Counted from the first letter of the stretch, positions 52,558-63,087 are shown. The stretch is 64,000 nucleotides of DNA from Rhizorhapis suberifaciens (GCF_014200045.1 NZ_JACHOV010000002.1:1-64000), one strand, 5' to 3'. The notes: generated from the sequence alone by a model not told the origin. A program made the numbers and translations.

Positions 52558-53406
52558 TCATCCTCGGACGCGCTCTGCCTCAGCATTTGGCAGGAGCCGC
52601 ATTCGCAATGCCGGGGTGAACAATGGAGTAGGCGCCTGAACGAATTGCTGAGGCGTCATACCAATGAACTTTTTGAATTCACGGTTCCGATGCGACTGGT
52701 CAAAATAGCGTAATTCCGCCAGTTGTTCATTGCTCGCGCTGCCCAGACCCCTCAGCACCGACGCCATATCCAGAAAGCGGCTCCGGCGGAGCACCAATTT
52801 CGGGCTGTGGCCAAAATGGGCCAGGCAATGACGTTCGAATTGTCGAGGCGACAGTCCCAGTTGAGCGGCCACATCCTTGACCTGTCGTGTGCTGTCAATC
52901 TGAGCGATGTGCTCAAACATCAGCATGGCCTCGTCCGCTTCCCAACTTCCAATACCACTTAGATGGCGTATGATCTCGTCCTCTACCGTTTGAATGATCT
53001 TGCGCGGTTCGCTGTCATTCAACATCGCCTCATCCAGACATGACGCGCTTTTGGGCCAAAGGTCGGCAAATGGCATGACGGAATCCGCAAACTCATTGGC
53101 GGGTCGCTGAAACAAGGCCTTCCACCCACTTGGACGAAAGGAAATGGCGATCAACTGGCATGGGGATTTCATGTGGATGCGGATAGCCCGGCTAGCCGGA
53201 CCCGCGAAGGTAATACCTGGCAACCTACGCCATGTACCGGGGGATGCCTCTATCCACCAATCGCCCCAGGTGAGGCAAAGAGCGGCCGAATCCGCCAGTG
53301 AAAAGTCGCTCAGTTCGAAACCAGGGGTGTCTGACGAGAATATGTTGTAGCGCGAAATAAAAGGGGAAAGTGCCGCCGATGGCTGGAAGTTGCGCGTCAG
53401 CAGCAT
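52558..53406 (-). CDS. AraC-family transcriptional regulator
   Basis: This 282-residue regulator has an N-terminal effector region (about 1-150). The C-terminal AraC domain has V-K-D-V-A-A-Q-L-G-L-S-P-R-Q-F-E-R-H-C (first HTH) and Y-F-D-Q-S-H-R-N-R-E-F-K-K-F-I-G-M-T-P-Q-Q-F (second). It ends 21 bases before the ABM gene start, so the two form an operon. It may regulate itself, the ABM gene or the adjoining cassette. Start ATG 53406, with AGGAG about 13 bases upstream. Confidence 0.87.
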   Translation of the reverse strand: MLLTRNFQPSAALSPFISRYNIFSSDTPGFELSDFSLADSAALCLTWGDWWIEASPGTWRRLPGITFAGPASRAIRIHMKSPCQLIAISFRPSGWKALFQRPANEFADSVMPFADLWPKSASCLDEAMLNDSEPRKIIQTVEDEIIRHLSGIGSWEADEAMLMFEHIAQIDSTRQVKDVAAQLGLSPRQFERHCLAHFGHSPKLVLRRSRFLDMASVLRGLGSASNEQLAELRYFDQSHRNREFKKFIGMTPQQFVQAPTPLFTPALRMRLLPNAEAERVRG

Positions 53407-53554
53407 TTCCGATCGCCATCTCCTGATCTAAACAGACCCTCCCTAGGTAGGTCCAAGGACTGACGAGCGCAATAGCTAGTAATGTGCCCAATACAAATGG
53501 CCCATGTGCCCCATCCTTGGGGATCAAGCGCTAATGGCTAAATTGAATGCAATT

Positions 53555-54934
53555 TTATTGTTCTACAACCAGATTGGTTACGAAATGCTCTGTTTGGAGC
53601 TTCATTTCGGAAAGGTGCTGATCCACCGAACCAAAGCCTTCTTCCAGGCGGGTGACTCTTTCGGTCATTTTCTCGGTATCCGTCCGGATCGCGGCAATGG
53701 TGCCGGAAATTCCATCTGCGGTCCGCGCTGTTTCATCTACCGACGCTGCGATTAGGGTGACCGTATTGTTCTGCTTTTCCATCGATTGGCGAATATTCTG
53801 TGCCGATTGTTCCACAGCCTGAATAGTTTGGCAGACGGAATCGTTCGTGCTGACGGCCTGATGGGTGGCCGACTGGATGGCCATGATCTTGCTTGCAATG
53901 TCATCCGTGGCGCGTGCTGTTTGAGCGGCCAGCGATTTAACCTCCTGTGCGACCACGGCAAAGCCCCTGCCCGCGTCGCCCGCACGGGCGGCTTCGATTG
54001 TTGCATTCAAGGCCAGCAAATTGGTCTGGCCGGCAATATCGCGGATGAAACCCAGGATCGATTCGATTGACTGGACCTCTCCCGAAAGTTGCCGGGTGTT
54101 TTGCGCCGCCTGTGCCGATTGGGTTGCCGCTTCGGCAAAGATGATGTTGGTCTTTTCAACCTCGCGCTCAACATCGGCGATCGATTGTGCCATCCGGGCC
54201 GCCGTCCTTGCAGCTTCCAACATCGATTGGGAGGACTGCTGAGCCGCCATCGCCACTTCAGACGCGCGTGACAGAGTTACCCGCGCAGCGTCGCTGGTTG
54301 CCGCGGTTTCCCGACGAAGCCTCTCGGATTCGTCCAGCGCCACGTCCAGTTGCTTGGCAACGTCACGCCGGAAGATTTCGCCTGCCTTGCCTCGATCTTC
54401 TGCGGCCTGCTGCTTTTCGAGTTGGGTGAGTTCGGCCAGTATGATTTCCAACTCGCAGGTGGTGAGGCGATATAATACGGGAATTAACGAGTTTCGCTTT
54501 TGTGGTTCGCTTTCATATTTCTGCTGGATCTTCGATCCGATCCGTTCCGCCAGATCGGCCAGTGTCGACACAATGAGAGGACTCGCAACACCGAAGTTGA
54601 AGAAATGCCGTGCAGGGCGGCCCACCTGTCTCACCCATTCGCGGTCGATGGGCGTGGTGAATTTGATGCGAGTCGTCTCTAAAGTTTTTTCGATCCAGAT
54701 CTGCCAATGTTCGGCCGGTATGTTCATGCGATCGGGGCTTTGAAATTCTTTGGCCCAGATTTCTCTGGCAGAATCCATAATGATTTCGGAACATTCCGAC
54801 CAAAGAAGGTGAATGCCGCGTTCGAATTCCCCATTTTCATTGTACAGCCTGGCGCGCATGTCCAGGGCTTCGCCGGACAATTTCTGCAGGTGACTTCTGG
54901 CGGGATTAACCTTGAGAACGCCCGGTGCATTCAT
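53555..54934 (-). CDS. Soluble globin-coupled chemoreceptor (methyl-accepting chemotaxis protein)
   Basis: This 459-residue protein has no membrane segment. The N-terminal domain (about 20-190) resembles globin-coupled sensors: candidate proximal His76 (A-E-H-W-Q-I-W) and, 34 residues later, [13 protein letters not shown], comparable to I-G-x-x-H-x-R-I-G-L in HemAT. A coiled linker follows, then the chemoreceptor signalling hairpin with [20 protein letters not shown] and [17 protein letters not shown]. It probably senses oxygen or another heme ligand and signals to CheA. No che genes are in the window. Start 54934 with AAGGAG. Confidence 0.87.
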   Translation of the reverse strand: MNAPGVLKVNPARSHLQKLSGEALDMRARLYNENGEFERGIHLLWSECSEIIMDSAREIWAKEFQSPDRMNIPAEHWQIWIEKTLETTRIKFTTPIDREWVRQVGRPARHFFNFGVASPLIVSTLADLAERIGSKIQQKYESEPQKRNSLIPVLYRLTTCELEIILAELTQLEKQQAAEDRGKAGEIFRRDVAKQLDVALDESERLRRETAATSDAARVTLSRASEVAMAAQQSSQSMLEAARTAARMAQSIADVEREVEKTNIIFAEAATQSAQAAQNTRQLSGEVQSIESILGFIRDIAGQTNLLALNATIEAARAGDAGRGFAVVAQEVKSLAAQTARATDDIASKIMAIQSATHQAVSTNDSVCQTIQAVEQSAQNIRQSMEKQNNTVTLIAASVDETARTADGISGTIAAIRTDTEKMTERVTRLEEGFGSVDQHLSEMKLQTEHFVTNLVVEQ

Positions 54935-55016
54935 TCCATCTTCTCCTTACCGGCCGGCATAATAAGGGAAGCGTGGTAAATATTTATTAAAGCCGAGAAA
55001 TTTGCCAGGAAATAAT

Positions 55017-55043
55017 AAAGCCGGATCAATAAGATCCGGCTTT
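55017..55043 (-). terminator. Intrinsic terminator of the cold-shock protein gene
   Basis: AAAGCCGGATC (55017-55027) and GATCCGGCTTT (55033-55043) form a perfect 11-bp stem with loop AATAA. On the minus strand the hairpin is followed by a T-rich run, fitting termination of the csp transcript ending at 55082. It also separates the following chemoreceptor gene. Confidence 0.9.
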
Positions 55044-55081
55044 ATCATCTCACTTACGAGGTGAAGCGTCTTATTTGGCGC

Positions 55082-55885
55082 TTAATCCTGCTTTGGCTGC
55101 AGATTCACGGCGGCATATTTGCCGCGCCGATCTACTTCCAACTCGAAGTCAAGCCGATCACCTTCATTAAGAGCGCTCATGCCGGCGCGTTCCACAGCGC
55201 TGATATGGACGAATGCATCTGGCTGCCCATCGTCGCGCTGAATGAAACCGAAACCCTTCATTGCATTGAAGAATTTGACCGTTCCGCTTGCCTTTTCACC
55301 AGTCAATTGGCGCTGCGGACCGCGATCGCCCCCACCGGGGCCACCGAAACCGCCACGTTCTCGCGGGGCTGGAGCAGCGCGCTCTTCCACCGGCAGTGGC
55401 TCGCCCTCGATCTTCAGGTCGGTGGCAGAAACCTTGCCGCCCCTGTCAACCAGAGTGAATTCCAGGGGCTGACCTTCCGCAAGGCCCGCAAGCCCCGCCT
55501 GTTCGACAGCGCTGATGTGAACGAATACGTCCTCGCCGCCATCGTCCCGGACGATGAACCCAAAACCTTTCTGGCCGTTGAAGAATTTTACGACGCCTTT
55601 GCCTTCGCCCACAACTTGAGCTGGCATTCCGCGACCGCCACCACCAGCACCGCCTCGAGGCCCGCCGAAACCGCCTCGATCGCCGCCGCCGAAACCGCCC
55701 CGGTCGCCGCCGAAGCCGCCGCGATCACCGAAACCGCCACCGCCAAAACCGCCACGATCACCGCCGAAGCCTCCGCCATAACGGCCGCCGCCGCCCTGAT
55801 CCGAATACCCGCCGTAATTTTCGTCGCCGAAACCGTCCCGCTTGTCCTTGCCGCGACCGCCGCGGCGTCCTCTGTCAAAACTCAT
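55082..55885 (-). CDS. Protein with Gly/Arg-rich N-terminus and two cold-shock domains
   Basis: This 267-residue protein has an N-terminal RGG-type tract (about 6-88: many G-G-F-G, R-G-G-F-G-G units). CSD1 at about 95-160 contains V-V-K-F-F-N-G-Q-K-G-F-G-F-I and V-F-V-H-I-S, and CSD2 at about 198-265 contains T-V-K-F-F-N-A-M-K-G-F-G-F-I and A-F-V-H-I-S. The RNP1 and RNP2 RNA-binding motifs are intact in both. RNA chaperone or post-transcriptional regulator role likely. Double-CSD proteins are common in alphaproteobacteria; the long RGG tract at the N-terminus is less usual. Confidence 0.92.
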   Translation of the reverse strand: MSFDRGRRGGRGKDKRDGFGDENYGGYSDQGGGGRYGGGFGGDRGGFGGGGFGDRGGFGGDRGGFGGGDRGGFGGPRGGAGGGGRGMPAQVVGEGKGVVKFFNGQKGFGFIVRDDGGEDVFVHISAVEQAGLAGLAEGQPLEFTLVDRGGKVSATDLKIEGEPLPVEERAAPAPRERGGFGGPGGGDRGPQRQLTGEKASGTVKFFNAMKGFGFIQRDDGQPDAFVHISAVERAGMSALNEGDRLDFELEVDRRGKYAAVNLQPKQD

Positions 55886-56156
55886 GCCCTGTTAGTCACT
55901 TTCGCTTCGTCCAAACCAAAATTAGGATATGTATGACGGACGAAAGTCACACAATACCCGCCGCAAAAGCAAGCGGCATAGGATTCGGTATAGCGGATTT
56001 TTACCATTGGCGCGACTTATTTTACTTCAGCGTGGCTCGAATATCACAGAATCGGCTTTATTCGGCCGCAGGGCCGATCGCCCAGGAGCGCCATTGGTCT
56101 GATCTTGCAGCGATTTGGAACTTGCGGACGGCCTGCGCTTTGGGCAATGCAATTCC

Positions 56157-56966
56157 ATGATCGAAATATTTGGTATTTTCGCGGACCCGGCCGTCTGGGC
56201 CGCCCTGACAGCCCTTGTCGTCATGGAAGTCGTGCTTGGCATCGACAATCTGATCTTCATTTCCATCTTGTCGAACAAACTGCCCGCGCACCAGCAAAGC
56301 AAGGCGCGGCGGGTGGGGATTGCCCTCGCGCTGGTGCTGCGGCTGGCGTTGTTGTCGGGCATTGCCTGGCTCGTGGGTCTGACGGCACCGATCTTCGACC
56401 TCGGCCTTTCCGGGCCCATCGACAAGCTGACGGGGCATCCGGTCTATGAAACCGCCTTTTCGGCGCGCGATCTAATCTTGATCGCGGGTGGACTCTTCCT
56501 GCTGTGGAAAGCGACGAAGGAAATTCATCACAATATGGATGTCGAGGCTTCCGGAAACCTGCTCGACAAAAAGGGCCATGCCGCAATCAGCTTCGGGTCG
56601 GTGATTTTTCAGATATTGCTGTTGGACATGGTCTTCTCAATCGACTCCATCCTCACCGCTGTCGGCATGACCGATCACCTTCCGGTGATGGTGATCGCCG
56701 TCGTCGTGGCTGTGGCCGTCATGCTGCTGGCCGCTGATCCTCTCGCACGCTTTATCGACCGCAACCCGACGGTCGTCATGCTGGCCTTGGGCTTCTTGCT
56801 GATGATCGGTGCGGTACTCATCGCCGATGGATTTGGCATCCATGTGCCCAAAGGCTACATTTATGCAGCGATGGCTTTTTCGGCCTTTGTGGAAATGCTC
56901 AACATTATGGGCCGCCGGGCACGCACGAAGAAGGTTCCCCAGGAAACCGCCGAAACGGTTCATTGA
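56157..56966 (+). CDS. TerC-family integral membrane protein
   Basis: This 269-residue membrane protein has about seven hydrophobic helices. The paired TerC motifs are present: [16 protein letters not shown] in helix 1 and [16 protein letters not shown] in the second half; their acidic residues probably bind metal. TerC proteins export Mn(II) or assist membrane protein metalation. ATG 56157 starts the domain. The upstream 240 bases (towards csp) hold the divergent promoters. Confidence 0.92.
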   Translation: MIEIFGIFADPAVWAALTALVVMEVVLGIDNLIFISILSNKLPAHQQSKARRVGIALALVLRLALLSGIAWLVGLTAPIFDLGLSGPIDKLTGHPVYETAFSARDLILIAGGLFLLWKATKEIHHNMDVEASGNLLDKKGHAAISFGSVIFQILLLDMVFSIDSILTAVGMTDHLPVMVIAVVVAVAVMLLAADPLARFIDRNPTVVMLALGFLLMIGAVLIADGFGIHVPKGYIYAAMAFSAFVEMLNIMGRRARTKKVPQETAETVH

Positions 56967-56997
56967 GTTGTACCGCACGCCAGCCTAAAGAGAGGTC

Positions 56998-57615
56998 ATG
57001 ACAGTCCATTTCCACGAAGAAGACCTTCCCGAAGGCGTGCTCGCCGAAGGGCCGGTCGCGGTAGATACCGAAACCATGGGCCTGCTGACCCACCGCGACC
57101 GTCTGTGCGTGGTTCAGATAAGCGACGGCCGTGGTGATGAGCATCTTGTTCGCTTTGGGCCGGGCAGCAGCTATGCCGCGCCTAATTTGAAGAGCGTGCT
57201 CGCTGATCCGGGCCGGCTTAAGCTCTATCATTTCGCCCGCTTCGACATCGCCGCGATCCAGCATTATCTGGGTGTTCTTGCAGCGCCCGTTTATTGCACG
57301 AAGACGGCTTCCCGTCTGATACGGACGTACACCGACCGCCACGGGCTGAAGGAAATCGTGCGGGAGCTTCTGGGCCAGGAAATTTCAAAACAGCAGCAAA
57401 GCTCTGACTGGGGAGCCCCGGAACTCAGCGATGCGCAGAAGGATTATGCCGCATCGGACGTGCGCTATTTGCACTTGCTGCGTGCCGAGCTGGACAAGCG
57501 GCTGGCCCGCGAGGGGCGAATGGAACTCGCGCAGGCCTGCTTCGATTTTCTGCCGCACCGGGCGAAGCTTGATCTCGCGGGCTGGTCCGATATCGACATA
57601 TTTGCGCATATTTAG
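56998..57615 (+). CDS. rnd: RNase D-type 3'-5' exonuclease (DEDDy)
   Basis: A 205-residue stand-alone DEDDy nuclease domain: V-D-T-E-T-M-G-L (Exo I, D-x-E), H-F-A-R-F-D-I-A (Exo II Asp), and Y-A-A-S-D-V-R-Y-L (Exo III Y-x3-D). The HRDC domains of E. coli RNase D are absent, which is usual for the short alphaproteobacterial enzyme. It trims tRNA or other RNA 3' ends. ATG 56998 has AAGAGAGG. It lies upstream of lptC by 8 bases, a common sphingomonad gene order. Confidence 0.92.
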   Translation: MTVHFHEEDLPEGVLAEGPVAVDTETMGLLTHRDRLCVVQISDGRGDEHLVRFGPGSSYAAPNLKSVLADPGRLKLYHFARFDIAAIQHYLGVLAAPVYCTKTASRLIRTYTDRHGLKEIVRELLGQEISKQQQSSDWGAPELSDAQKDYAASDVRYLHLLRAELDKRLAREGRMELAQACFDFLPHRAKLDLAGWSDIDIFAHI

Positions 57616-57623
57616 GACGAGGG

Positions 57624-58271
57624 ATGTCGGTTCAGGCGGAAAGGGAACGCGGCAAACGTCACGTCTGGGCGGCTCCAGGCAGTAGTCATGATCGGCTGGT
57701 TCGGCCGTTGAAGCGTATTCTGCCCGTCGCGATCGGAGTCCTCACCGCCTTTTTGGCAACCGCGCCTTTTACTCATCAAAGCGAAGTCAGCTTTGTGCTG
57801 GACAAGAACAAGGTGGAGGTCGCGCGGGAACGCATGCGTGTTACCGAAGCGCTGTACCGTGGCGAAGACAGCAAGGGCCAACCCTTTTCCCTCCGGGCTG
57901 GTTCCGCGGTGCAGAAGACTTCGCGCGACGCGGTTGTAGAGCTTAAGGATCTTTCCGCCCGCATCCTTCTCAACGACGGCCCGGCGGTCCTCACCGCGCA
58001 GCAAGGCATGTATGACATGGACCGGGAGGACGTGACAGTCCGGGGGCCGGTCCAGTTCCAGTCGGCTGGCGGCTATCGGCTCACTACGCGGGACGTTGGC
58101 ATTGACCTGAAGGCGCGTGAAATGGAAAGCCGGGGGAGGGTGGATGGACGGATGCCGGTCGGCACCTTCAGCGCTAACCAGCTCAAGGCCGATCTTCGCG
58201 ATCGCACAGTGACATTGGTGGGCAACGCCCGCTTGCGTATCGACCAAAATGCCATCAAGGGGCGTCAGTGA
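57624..58271 (+). CDS. lptC: LPS export system periplasmic/bitopic protein LptC
   Basis: A 215-residue protein with one N-terminal membrane helix (about 32-48) and the LptC/OstA-like beta-jellyroll: F-S-L-R-A-G-S-A-V, G-M-Y-D-M-D-R-E-D-V-T-V-R-G-P-V, G-Y-R-L-T-T-R-D-V. It links LptB2FG in the inner membrane to LptA. ATG 57624; its stop overlaps the lptA start (TGATG). Confidence 0.9.
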   Translation: MSVQAERERGKRHVWAAPGSSHDRLVRPLKRILPVAIGVLTAFLATAPFTHQSEVSFVLDKNKVEVARERMRVTEALYRGEDSKGQPFSLRAGSAVQKTSRDAVVELKDLSARILLNDGPAVLTAQQGMYDMDREDVTVRGPVQFQSAGGYRLTTRDVGIDLKAREMESRGRVDGRMPVGTFSANQLKADLRDRTVTLVGNARLRIDQNAIKGRQ

Positions 58272-58807
58272 TGAAGACAGCAGCTGGATTCGCGCTCGGC
58301 GCCGCCATTGGGACAGCCCTTTTCCTGACCAACATGGCGCCTGCTCAGGTGCTGAAAGGGCATGACAGCAGCGCGCCGGTCAATTTTTCCGCCGACCGGA
58401 TAGAGGTTCAGGATCGGGCTGACCGTGTGGTGGTGTCCGGTAATGTTCAGGTGACCCAGGCAGGATTGACGCTCAATGCAGCTCGCATGACGGTAGCCTA
58501 CCGCAATGCGGGTGGTGTTGAGATCGAGCGGATCGATGCCAACGGCAATGTCGTGGTGACCAAAGGTAATGAGACCGCGCGCGGCAACGCTGCCATATAT
58601 GACCTTAACCGTCGCCTTATTACGATGCTCGGCAATGTGCAGTTGACGCAGGGATCAAACCGGCTGACGGGCGGCCGGTTGCTGATCGATCTTAATACAG
58701 GTCGCTCCACGGTTGACGGCCGAGCCGCTGCTCCAGGAACCACCGGCGCGGCGGGCGGACGGGTGTCGGGCACGTTCACCGTTCCCAAGCGCAATGGGCA
58801 GCAATAG
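58271..58807 (+). CDS. lptA: LPS transport periplasmic protein LptA
   Basis: This 178-residue exported protein has a signal peptide (first about 25 residues). The OstA domain has V-N-F-S-A-D-R-I-E-V-Q-D-R-A-D-R-V-V-V-S-G-N-V, G-N-V-V-V-T-K-G-N and N-R-L-T-G-G-R-L-L-I-D-L. It forms the periplasmic LPS bridge. Starts at ATG 58271, sharing one base with the lptC stop. LptB is not in the window. Confidence 0.92.
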   Translation: MKTAAGFALGAAIGTALFLTNMAPAQVLKGHDSSAPVNFSADRIEVQDRADRVVVSGNVQVTQAGLTLNAARMTVAYRNAGGVEIERIDANGNVVVTKGNETARGNAAIYDLNRRLITMLGNVQLTQGSNRLTGGRLLIDLNTGRSTVDGRAAAPGTTGAAGGRVSGTFTVPKRNGQQ

Positions 58808-58854
58808 CTAGCCCGTTGCGACGGAAACGCCCTTATCGGGTTTTGAAACGGACA

Positions 58855-58881
58855 TAAGGAAAAGCTTGCGAAAGCAGGCTT
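58855..58881 (-). terminator. Probable terminator downstream of purQ
   Basis: On the minus strand AAGCCTGC-TTTC-GCAAGCTT (58881 to 58862) forms an 8-bp stem with one G-U and a 4-base loop, followed by TTTTCCTT. It lies about 30 bases after the purQ stop. Confidence 0.5.
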
Positions 58882-58912
58882 CTGGCAGGGGTGGCGCTCG
58901 TAAGTCCCGCCC

Positions 58913-59581
58913 CTATGCAAGAACGCTTGCGAACAGACCTTCAAACAGGCGCCGTCCGTCGGTGCGGCCATGCGCCGTTTCGATCACGCGTTCGGGGTGG
59001 GGCATCATGCCCAGCACATTGCCTGCATCGTTGATAATGCCTGCAATGTCGCGTGCCGACCCGTTCACCTGCTCGGCATAGCGGAACGCAACGCGGCCTT
59101 CGCCTTCCAGCCGGTCGAGCGTCGCTTCGTCGGCGAAATAATTGCCGTCATGATGCGCAACAGGGAAAGTCACTTTTTCGCCCGCATCATAGCGGCTGGT
59201 GAATGCGCTTTGGCTGTTCTCGACCGCCAGGGCCACGTCGCGACAGACAAACTTGATGCCGCCATTGCGCATAAGCGCTCCTGGAAGGAGACCCGCTTCG
59301 GTAAGGACCTGAAAGCCATTGCAGATGCCGATGACGGCGACGCCGCGCTCCGCCGCCTTCACGACGGACTGCATGATCGGTGAGCGCGCCGCCATTGCGC
59401 CGGAACGCAGATAGTCGCCATAGGAAAAGCCGCCTGGCACCCCAATAACATCCAGACCGTCCGGCAATTCGCTGTCGCCATGCCACACCATATGGGCTTG
59501 CCGCCCCGAAATCTGGCTGAAAGCCACCGCCAGGTCGCGGTCGCAATTGGAACCGGGAAAGACGATGACCGCGCTTTTCAT
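58913..59581 (-). CDS. purQ: Phosphoribosylformylglycinamidine synthase, glutaminase subunit PurQ
   Basis: This 222-residue class I glutamine amidotransferase has [19 protein letters not shown], the nucleophile Cys87 in G-I-C-N-G-F-Q, and the His-x-Glu of M-P-H-P-E-R near the C-terminus. It supplies ammonia to PurL in purine synthesis. Its ATG overlaps the purS stop (ATGA), so purS-purQ are coupled. PurL is not in the window. Confidence 0.97.
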   Translation of the reverse strand: MKSAVIVFPGSNCDRDLAVAFSQISGRQAHMVWHGDSELPDGLDVIGVPGGFSYGDYLRSGAMAARSPIMQSVVKAAERGVAVIGICNGFQVLTEAGLLPGALMRNGGIKFVCRDVALAVENSQSAFTSRYDAGEKVTFPVAHHDGNYFADEATLDRLEGEGRVAFRYAEQVNGSARDIAGIINDAGNVLGMMPHPERVIETAHGRTDGRRLFEGLFASVLA

Positions 59582-59814
59582 CCGGAGACCCTTTCGATCC
59601 GGTAATTTTCGATAACCGTGTTGGCGAGCAGCTTCTTGCACATGGCGTCGATATCGGCGTCACTGGTGCCGTCGGCCAGGTCCAACTCTATCAGCTTACC
59701 CGCGCGCACGTCATTGACGCCGGAAAAGCCCAGCCCTTCCAGCGCATGATGAATCGCCTTGCCCTGCGGGTCGAGCACGCCGCCCTTCAAGGTGACAAAA
59801 ACCCGGGTCTTCAT
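59578..59814 (-). CDS. purS: Phosphoribosylformylglycinamidine synthase subunit PurS
   Basis: A 78-residue Pur[17 protein letters not shown] at the start, [20 protein letters not shown]. It bridges PurL and PurQ. ATG 59814; translationally coupled to purQ by a 4-base overlap. Confidence 0.96.
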   Translation of the reverse strand: MKTRVFVTLKGGVLDPQGKAIHHALEGLGFSGVNDVRAGKLIELDLADGTSDADIDAMCKKLLANTVIENYRIERVSG

Positions 59815-59891
59815 AATGGCCGATTCCCTGAAATTGCCGTTCGCCGCCTCCCTATGCCGGGCTGCGTCCCGGGGCAAGGTCTATCCTTTTT

Positions 59892-61187
59892 TTAGCTCTT
59901 GGCCCGGATCATTTCCTCGATCGCGATAAATTTCTCACGCGGTGCGCCCTGGCGGGCCCTTTGTACCTCGGCCTGTTCGATTTTTTGCCAGTCGCGGAAA
60001 GTGACGACGTCGACCCTACGCTCGGCCAATAGCGCGTCAAGGGCGGGGCTGCCGGATTTGCCACCGCCGGCGCCGATATCCTCAGCGATTTTGTCGGCGA
60101 TCATATAACCGTCGGGACGATTGGTGCCGATGGTGCCGGTCGGTCCCCGCCGCGCCCAGCCCACGCAGTAAAGACCGGGCAATATGCGTCCCTCATCGTT
60201 CGCAAAGCGGCCACGGCCATGTTCGTAGGGGACGCCTTCGATAGGCGGCGTGGAATAGCCGATGCAGCTCACGACGAGACTGCAATCGATGCTGTAGCGT
60301 TCGCCAGTGCCCTGGCTGCGAAGTTGATCGTCCAGTTCCGTGCGTTCGACGATGACACGTTCGACTTTGCCGTCACCCTCAACCGCCACTGGCATCGCGA
60401 AGAAGTCGAACTCGACCGTGATCGGCTTGGCCACGGGATTGGCCGCAAATTCGCGCAGATGCCCCACGGATTTGCGCATGCCTGGTTCTAGCAGCGCGTC
60501 CGCGCCTCCTTCAGGCAAATCAATTGGATCGACGCGCGGAGCGGCGCGCTGCAAATGGCCAAGCTCTCCCAATTCCTTTGGCGTCATGGCGATCTGATGC
60601 GGTCCGCGCCGTCCAAGGATGGTGATGTGCCGAATGAAGGATTGGTTCAACTGCTCCAGCGCGTGCGCTACAATATCGCTCCCGGCAAGCTCATCCTCCG
60701 TCTTCGACAGAATGCGAGCGACGTCCAGCGCCACATTGCCATTGCCGACGATTACCGCACCGGGGCCATTCAGCCTCGGTTCCAGGTCGGCAAATTCGGG
60801 ATGGCCGTTATACCAGCCGACAAACGCGGCGCTGCCAACCACTCCGGGGAGGTCGCTACCAGGAATGCCGAGCGGCCGATCCTTGGGCGCGCCGGTCGCA
60901 AGTACGACTGCGTCGTAAAGCTGTTGCAACTCGCCAATGCCGACATCCTGTCCGACGCACACATTACCGACGAACCGGACATTTTCCGACAGGGCCACCT
61001 GCTCGTAGCGGCGAGATACGGCCTTGATCGACTGGTGGTCGGGAGCGACGCCGAAACGGATGAGCCCATATGGAACCGGTAAGCGGTCTATGATGTCGAT
61101 TCTGACGTCGTCTCCAAATGCCTTCTGGCATGCCTCCGCAGTATAGTAGCCCGCTGGTCCAGATCCGATCACCGCCACATGCCGCAT
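59892..61187 (-). CDS. Ferredoxin-NADP+ reductase, adrenodoxin reductase/FprA type
   Basis: This 431-residue flavoprotein has an N-terminal FAD motif [30 protein letters not shown], the NADPH motif [14 protein letters not shown], and C-terminal [15 protein letters not shown]. It transfers electrons between NADPH and 2Fe-2S or 4Fe-4S ferredoxins and could reduce the P450 ferredoxin. ATG 61187 (GGGAGAG upstream); divergent from lepA with 94 bases between start codons. Confidence 0.93.
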   Translation of the reverse strand: MRHVAVIGSGPAGYYTAEACQKAFGDDVRIDIIDRLPVPYGLIRFGVAPDHQSIKAVSRRYEQVALSENVRFVGNVCVGQDVGIGELQQLYDAVVLATGAPKDRPLGIPGSDLPGVVGSAAFVGWYNGHPEFADLEPRLNGPGAVIVGNGNVALDVARILSKTEDELAGSDIVAHALEQLNQSFIRHITILGRRGPHQIAMTPKELGELGHLQRAAPRVDPIDLPEGGADALLEPGMRKSVGHLREFAANPVAKPITVEFDFFAMPVAVEGDGKVERVIVERTELDDQLRSQGTGERYSIDCSLVVSCIGYSTPPIEGVPYEHGRGRFANDEGRILPGLYCVGWARRGPTGTIGTNRPDGYMIADKIAEDIGAGGGKSGSPALDALLAERRVDVVTFRDWQKIEQAEVQRARQGAPREKFIAIEEMIRAKS

Positions 61188-61281
61188 GAAGCTCTCCCGC
61201 TTTTTCAAGGATGCTAGCGCGGAAAGCGGAGCGCGCAAGGGAAATGCTGACAGGACCAAGCCTTGCTGCTATCGGGCGCGC

Positions 61282-63087
61282 ATGACCGACCTTGCTGCTA
61301 TCCGCAACTTTTCCATTATCGCGCACATCGACCATGGCAAATCGACCTTGGCCGACCGGCTGATCCAGCGCTGCGGGGGACTGACTGACCGGGAAATGTC
61401 CGCTCAAGTTCTTGATAACATGGACATTGAAAAGGAACGCGGCATCACCATCAAGGCGCAGACGGTGCGCCTCAATTACACGGCCAAGGACGGCAAGGCC
61501 TATGAGCTCAACCTCATGGACACGCCGGGCCATGTGGACTTTGCCTATGAGGTCAGCCGCTCCCTTGCCGCGTGCGAAGGCGCGCTGCTCGTCGTCGACG
61601 CCGCACAAGGTGTGGAGGCGCAGACGCTGGCCAATGTCTACCATTCGATCGAGCACGACCATGAAATCGTTCCTGTCATCAACAAGATAGATCTTCCCGC
61701 GGCCGAACCGGAAAAGGTCCGGCACGAGATCGAGGACATTATCGGCTTGGACGCTTCGGAGGCTGTGCTCGCGTCCGCCAAGTCGGGTATCGGCATCGAC
61801 GATATCTTGGAACAGATCGTCGCGAAGATTCCCGCGCCCAAAGGCGACCGCAGCGCGCCGCTGAAGGCGATGCTGGTCGACAGCTGGTATGACCCCTATT
61901 TGGGCGTTGTGATTCTTGTCCGCGTGATGGACGGCGTCATTAAAAAGGGCCTGCCCGTCAAATTCATGCAGGGCGGCACCGAGCACCTGATCGACCGCGT
62001 CGGCTGCTTCCGGCCGAAGATCGAGCAGGTCGCCGAGCTTGGCCCCGGCGAAATTGGCTTCATCACCGCACAGATCAAGGAAGTCGCGCAGGCGATGGTC
62101 GGCGACACCGTCACGACGGTAAAAAATCCCGCGCCCGAGCCGCTGGCGGGGTTCAAGGAAGTGCAGCCGGTGGTGTTCTGCGGTCTGTTCCCGGTGGACG
62201 CGAACGATTTTGAAAAGCTGCGCGACAGCATCGCCAAGCTGCGGCTCAACGATGCCTCCTTCTCCTTCGAGATGGAGACCAGCGCCGCGCTGGGCTTCGG
62301 TTTCCGCTGTGGTTTCCTTGGGTTGCTGCATCTGGAGATCATCCAGGAGCGGCTGACGCGCGAATATGATCTCGACCTCATCACCACCGCGCCCAGCGTG
62401 GTGTATGACATTCACATGAATGACGGGTCGATCCAGCAGCTCCACAATCCGGCCGACATGCCCGAGGCCAATTATATCGACTTCATCGAGGAGCCGTGGA
62501 TCGAGGCGGTGATCTATGTTCCCGACGACTATCTGGGCTCGATCCTGAAGCTTTGTCAGGACCGGCGCGGCATTCAGAAGAATCTGACCTATGTCGGCGG
62601 GCGCGCGCAGGTGACCTATGAGCTGCCGCTCAATGAAGTGGTGTTCGACTTCTATGACCGGCTGAAATCGATCAGCCGGGGCTATGCGAGCTTCGATTAT
62701 CACCAGATCGGCATGCGCGAGGGTGATCTGGTCAAGATGAACATCCTGGTGAACAATGAACCGGTCGACGCGCTTTCCATGATCGTTCATCGGGGCGCAG
62801 CCGAAGCGCGTGGGCGGCACATGTGCGAGCGCCTGAAGGACCTGATCCCCCGGCACCTGTTCAAAATCCCGATCCAGGCGGCCATCGGCGGCAAGGTGAT
62901 CGCGCGCGAGACCATCGCGGCGCTGCGCAAGGATGTGACCGCAAAATGCTATGGCGGCGACATCACTCGCAAGAAAAAGCTGCTCGAAAAGCAGAAGGAA
63001 GGCAAGAAGAGGATGCGCGAATATGGATCGGTCAGCATCCCGCAGGAGGCGTTTATTGCAGCCCTGCGCATGGGGGATGAGGGGTGA
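61282..63087 (+). CDS. lepA: Elongation factor 4 (LepA)
   Basis: This 601-residue translational GTPase has G1 [10 protein letters not shown]3 D-T-P-G-H-V-D-F, G4 N-K-I-D-L-P, and the LepA-specific C-terminal domain with [15 protein letters not shown]. Length equals E. coli LepA within a few residues. It back-translocates or remodels stalled ribosomes. ATG 61282 is the homologous start; the open frame from 61186 is upstream sequence. Confidence 0.98.
   Translation: MTDLAAIRNFSIIAHIDHGKSTLADRLIQRCGGLTDREMSAQVLDNMDIEKERGITIKAQTVRLNYTAKDGKAYELNLMDTPGHVDFAYEVSRSLAACEGALLVVDAAQGVEAQTLANVYHSIEHDHEIVPVINKIDLPAAEPEKVRHEIEDIIGLDASEAVLASAKSGIGIDDILEQIVAKIPAPKGDRSAPLKAMLVDSWYDPYLGVVILVRVMDGVIKKGLPVKFMQGGTEHLIDRVGCFRPKIEQVAELGPGEIGFITAQIKEVAQAMVGDTVTTVKNPAPEPLAGFKEVQPVVFCGLFPVDANDFEKLRDSIAKLRLNDASFSFEMETSAALGFGFRCGFLGLLHLEIIQERLTREYDLDLITTAPSVVYDIHMNDGSIQQLHNPADMPEANYIDFIEEPWIEAVIYVPDDYLGSILKLCQDRRGIQKNLTYVGGRAQVTYELPLNEVVFDFYDRLKSISRGYASFDYHQIGMREGDLVKMNILVNNEPVDALSMIVHRGAAEARGRHMCERLKDLIPRHLFKIPIQAAIGGKVIARETIAALRKDVTAKCYGGDITRKKKLLEKQKEGKKRMREYGSVSIPQEAFIAALRMGDEG

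Noticed and set aside
55061-55936. 291-codon Ala/Thr-rich frame antisense to the cold-shock gene
   Set aside because: Its repeats are the complement of the Gly-rich tract; the sense frame has two intact cold-shock domains.
60964-62856. 630-codon open frame antisense to lepA
   Set aside because: GC-rich shadow of a strongly conserved gene; composition is His/Arg/Asp-rich without motifs.
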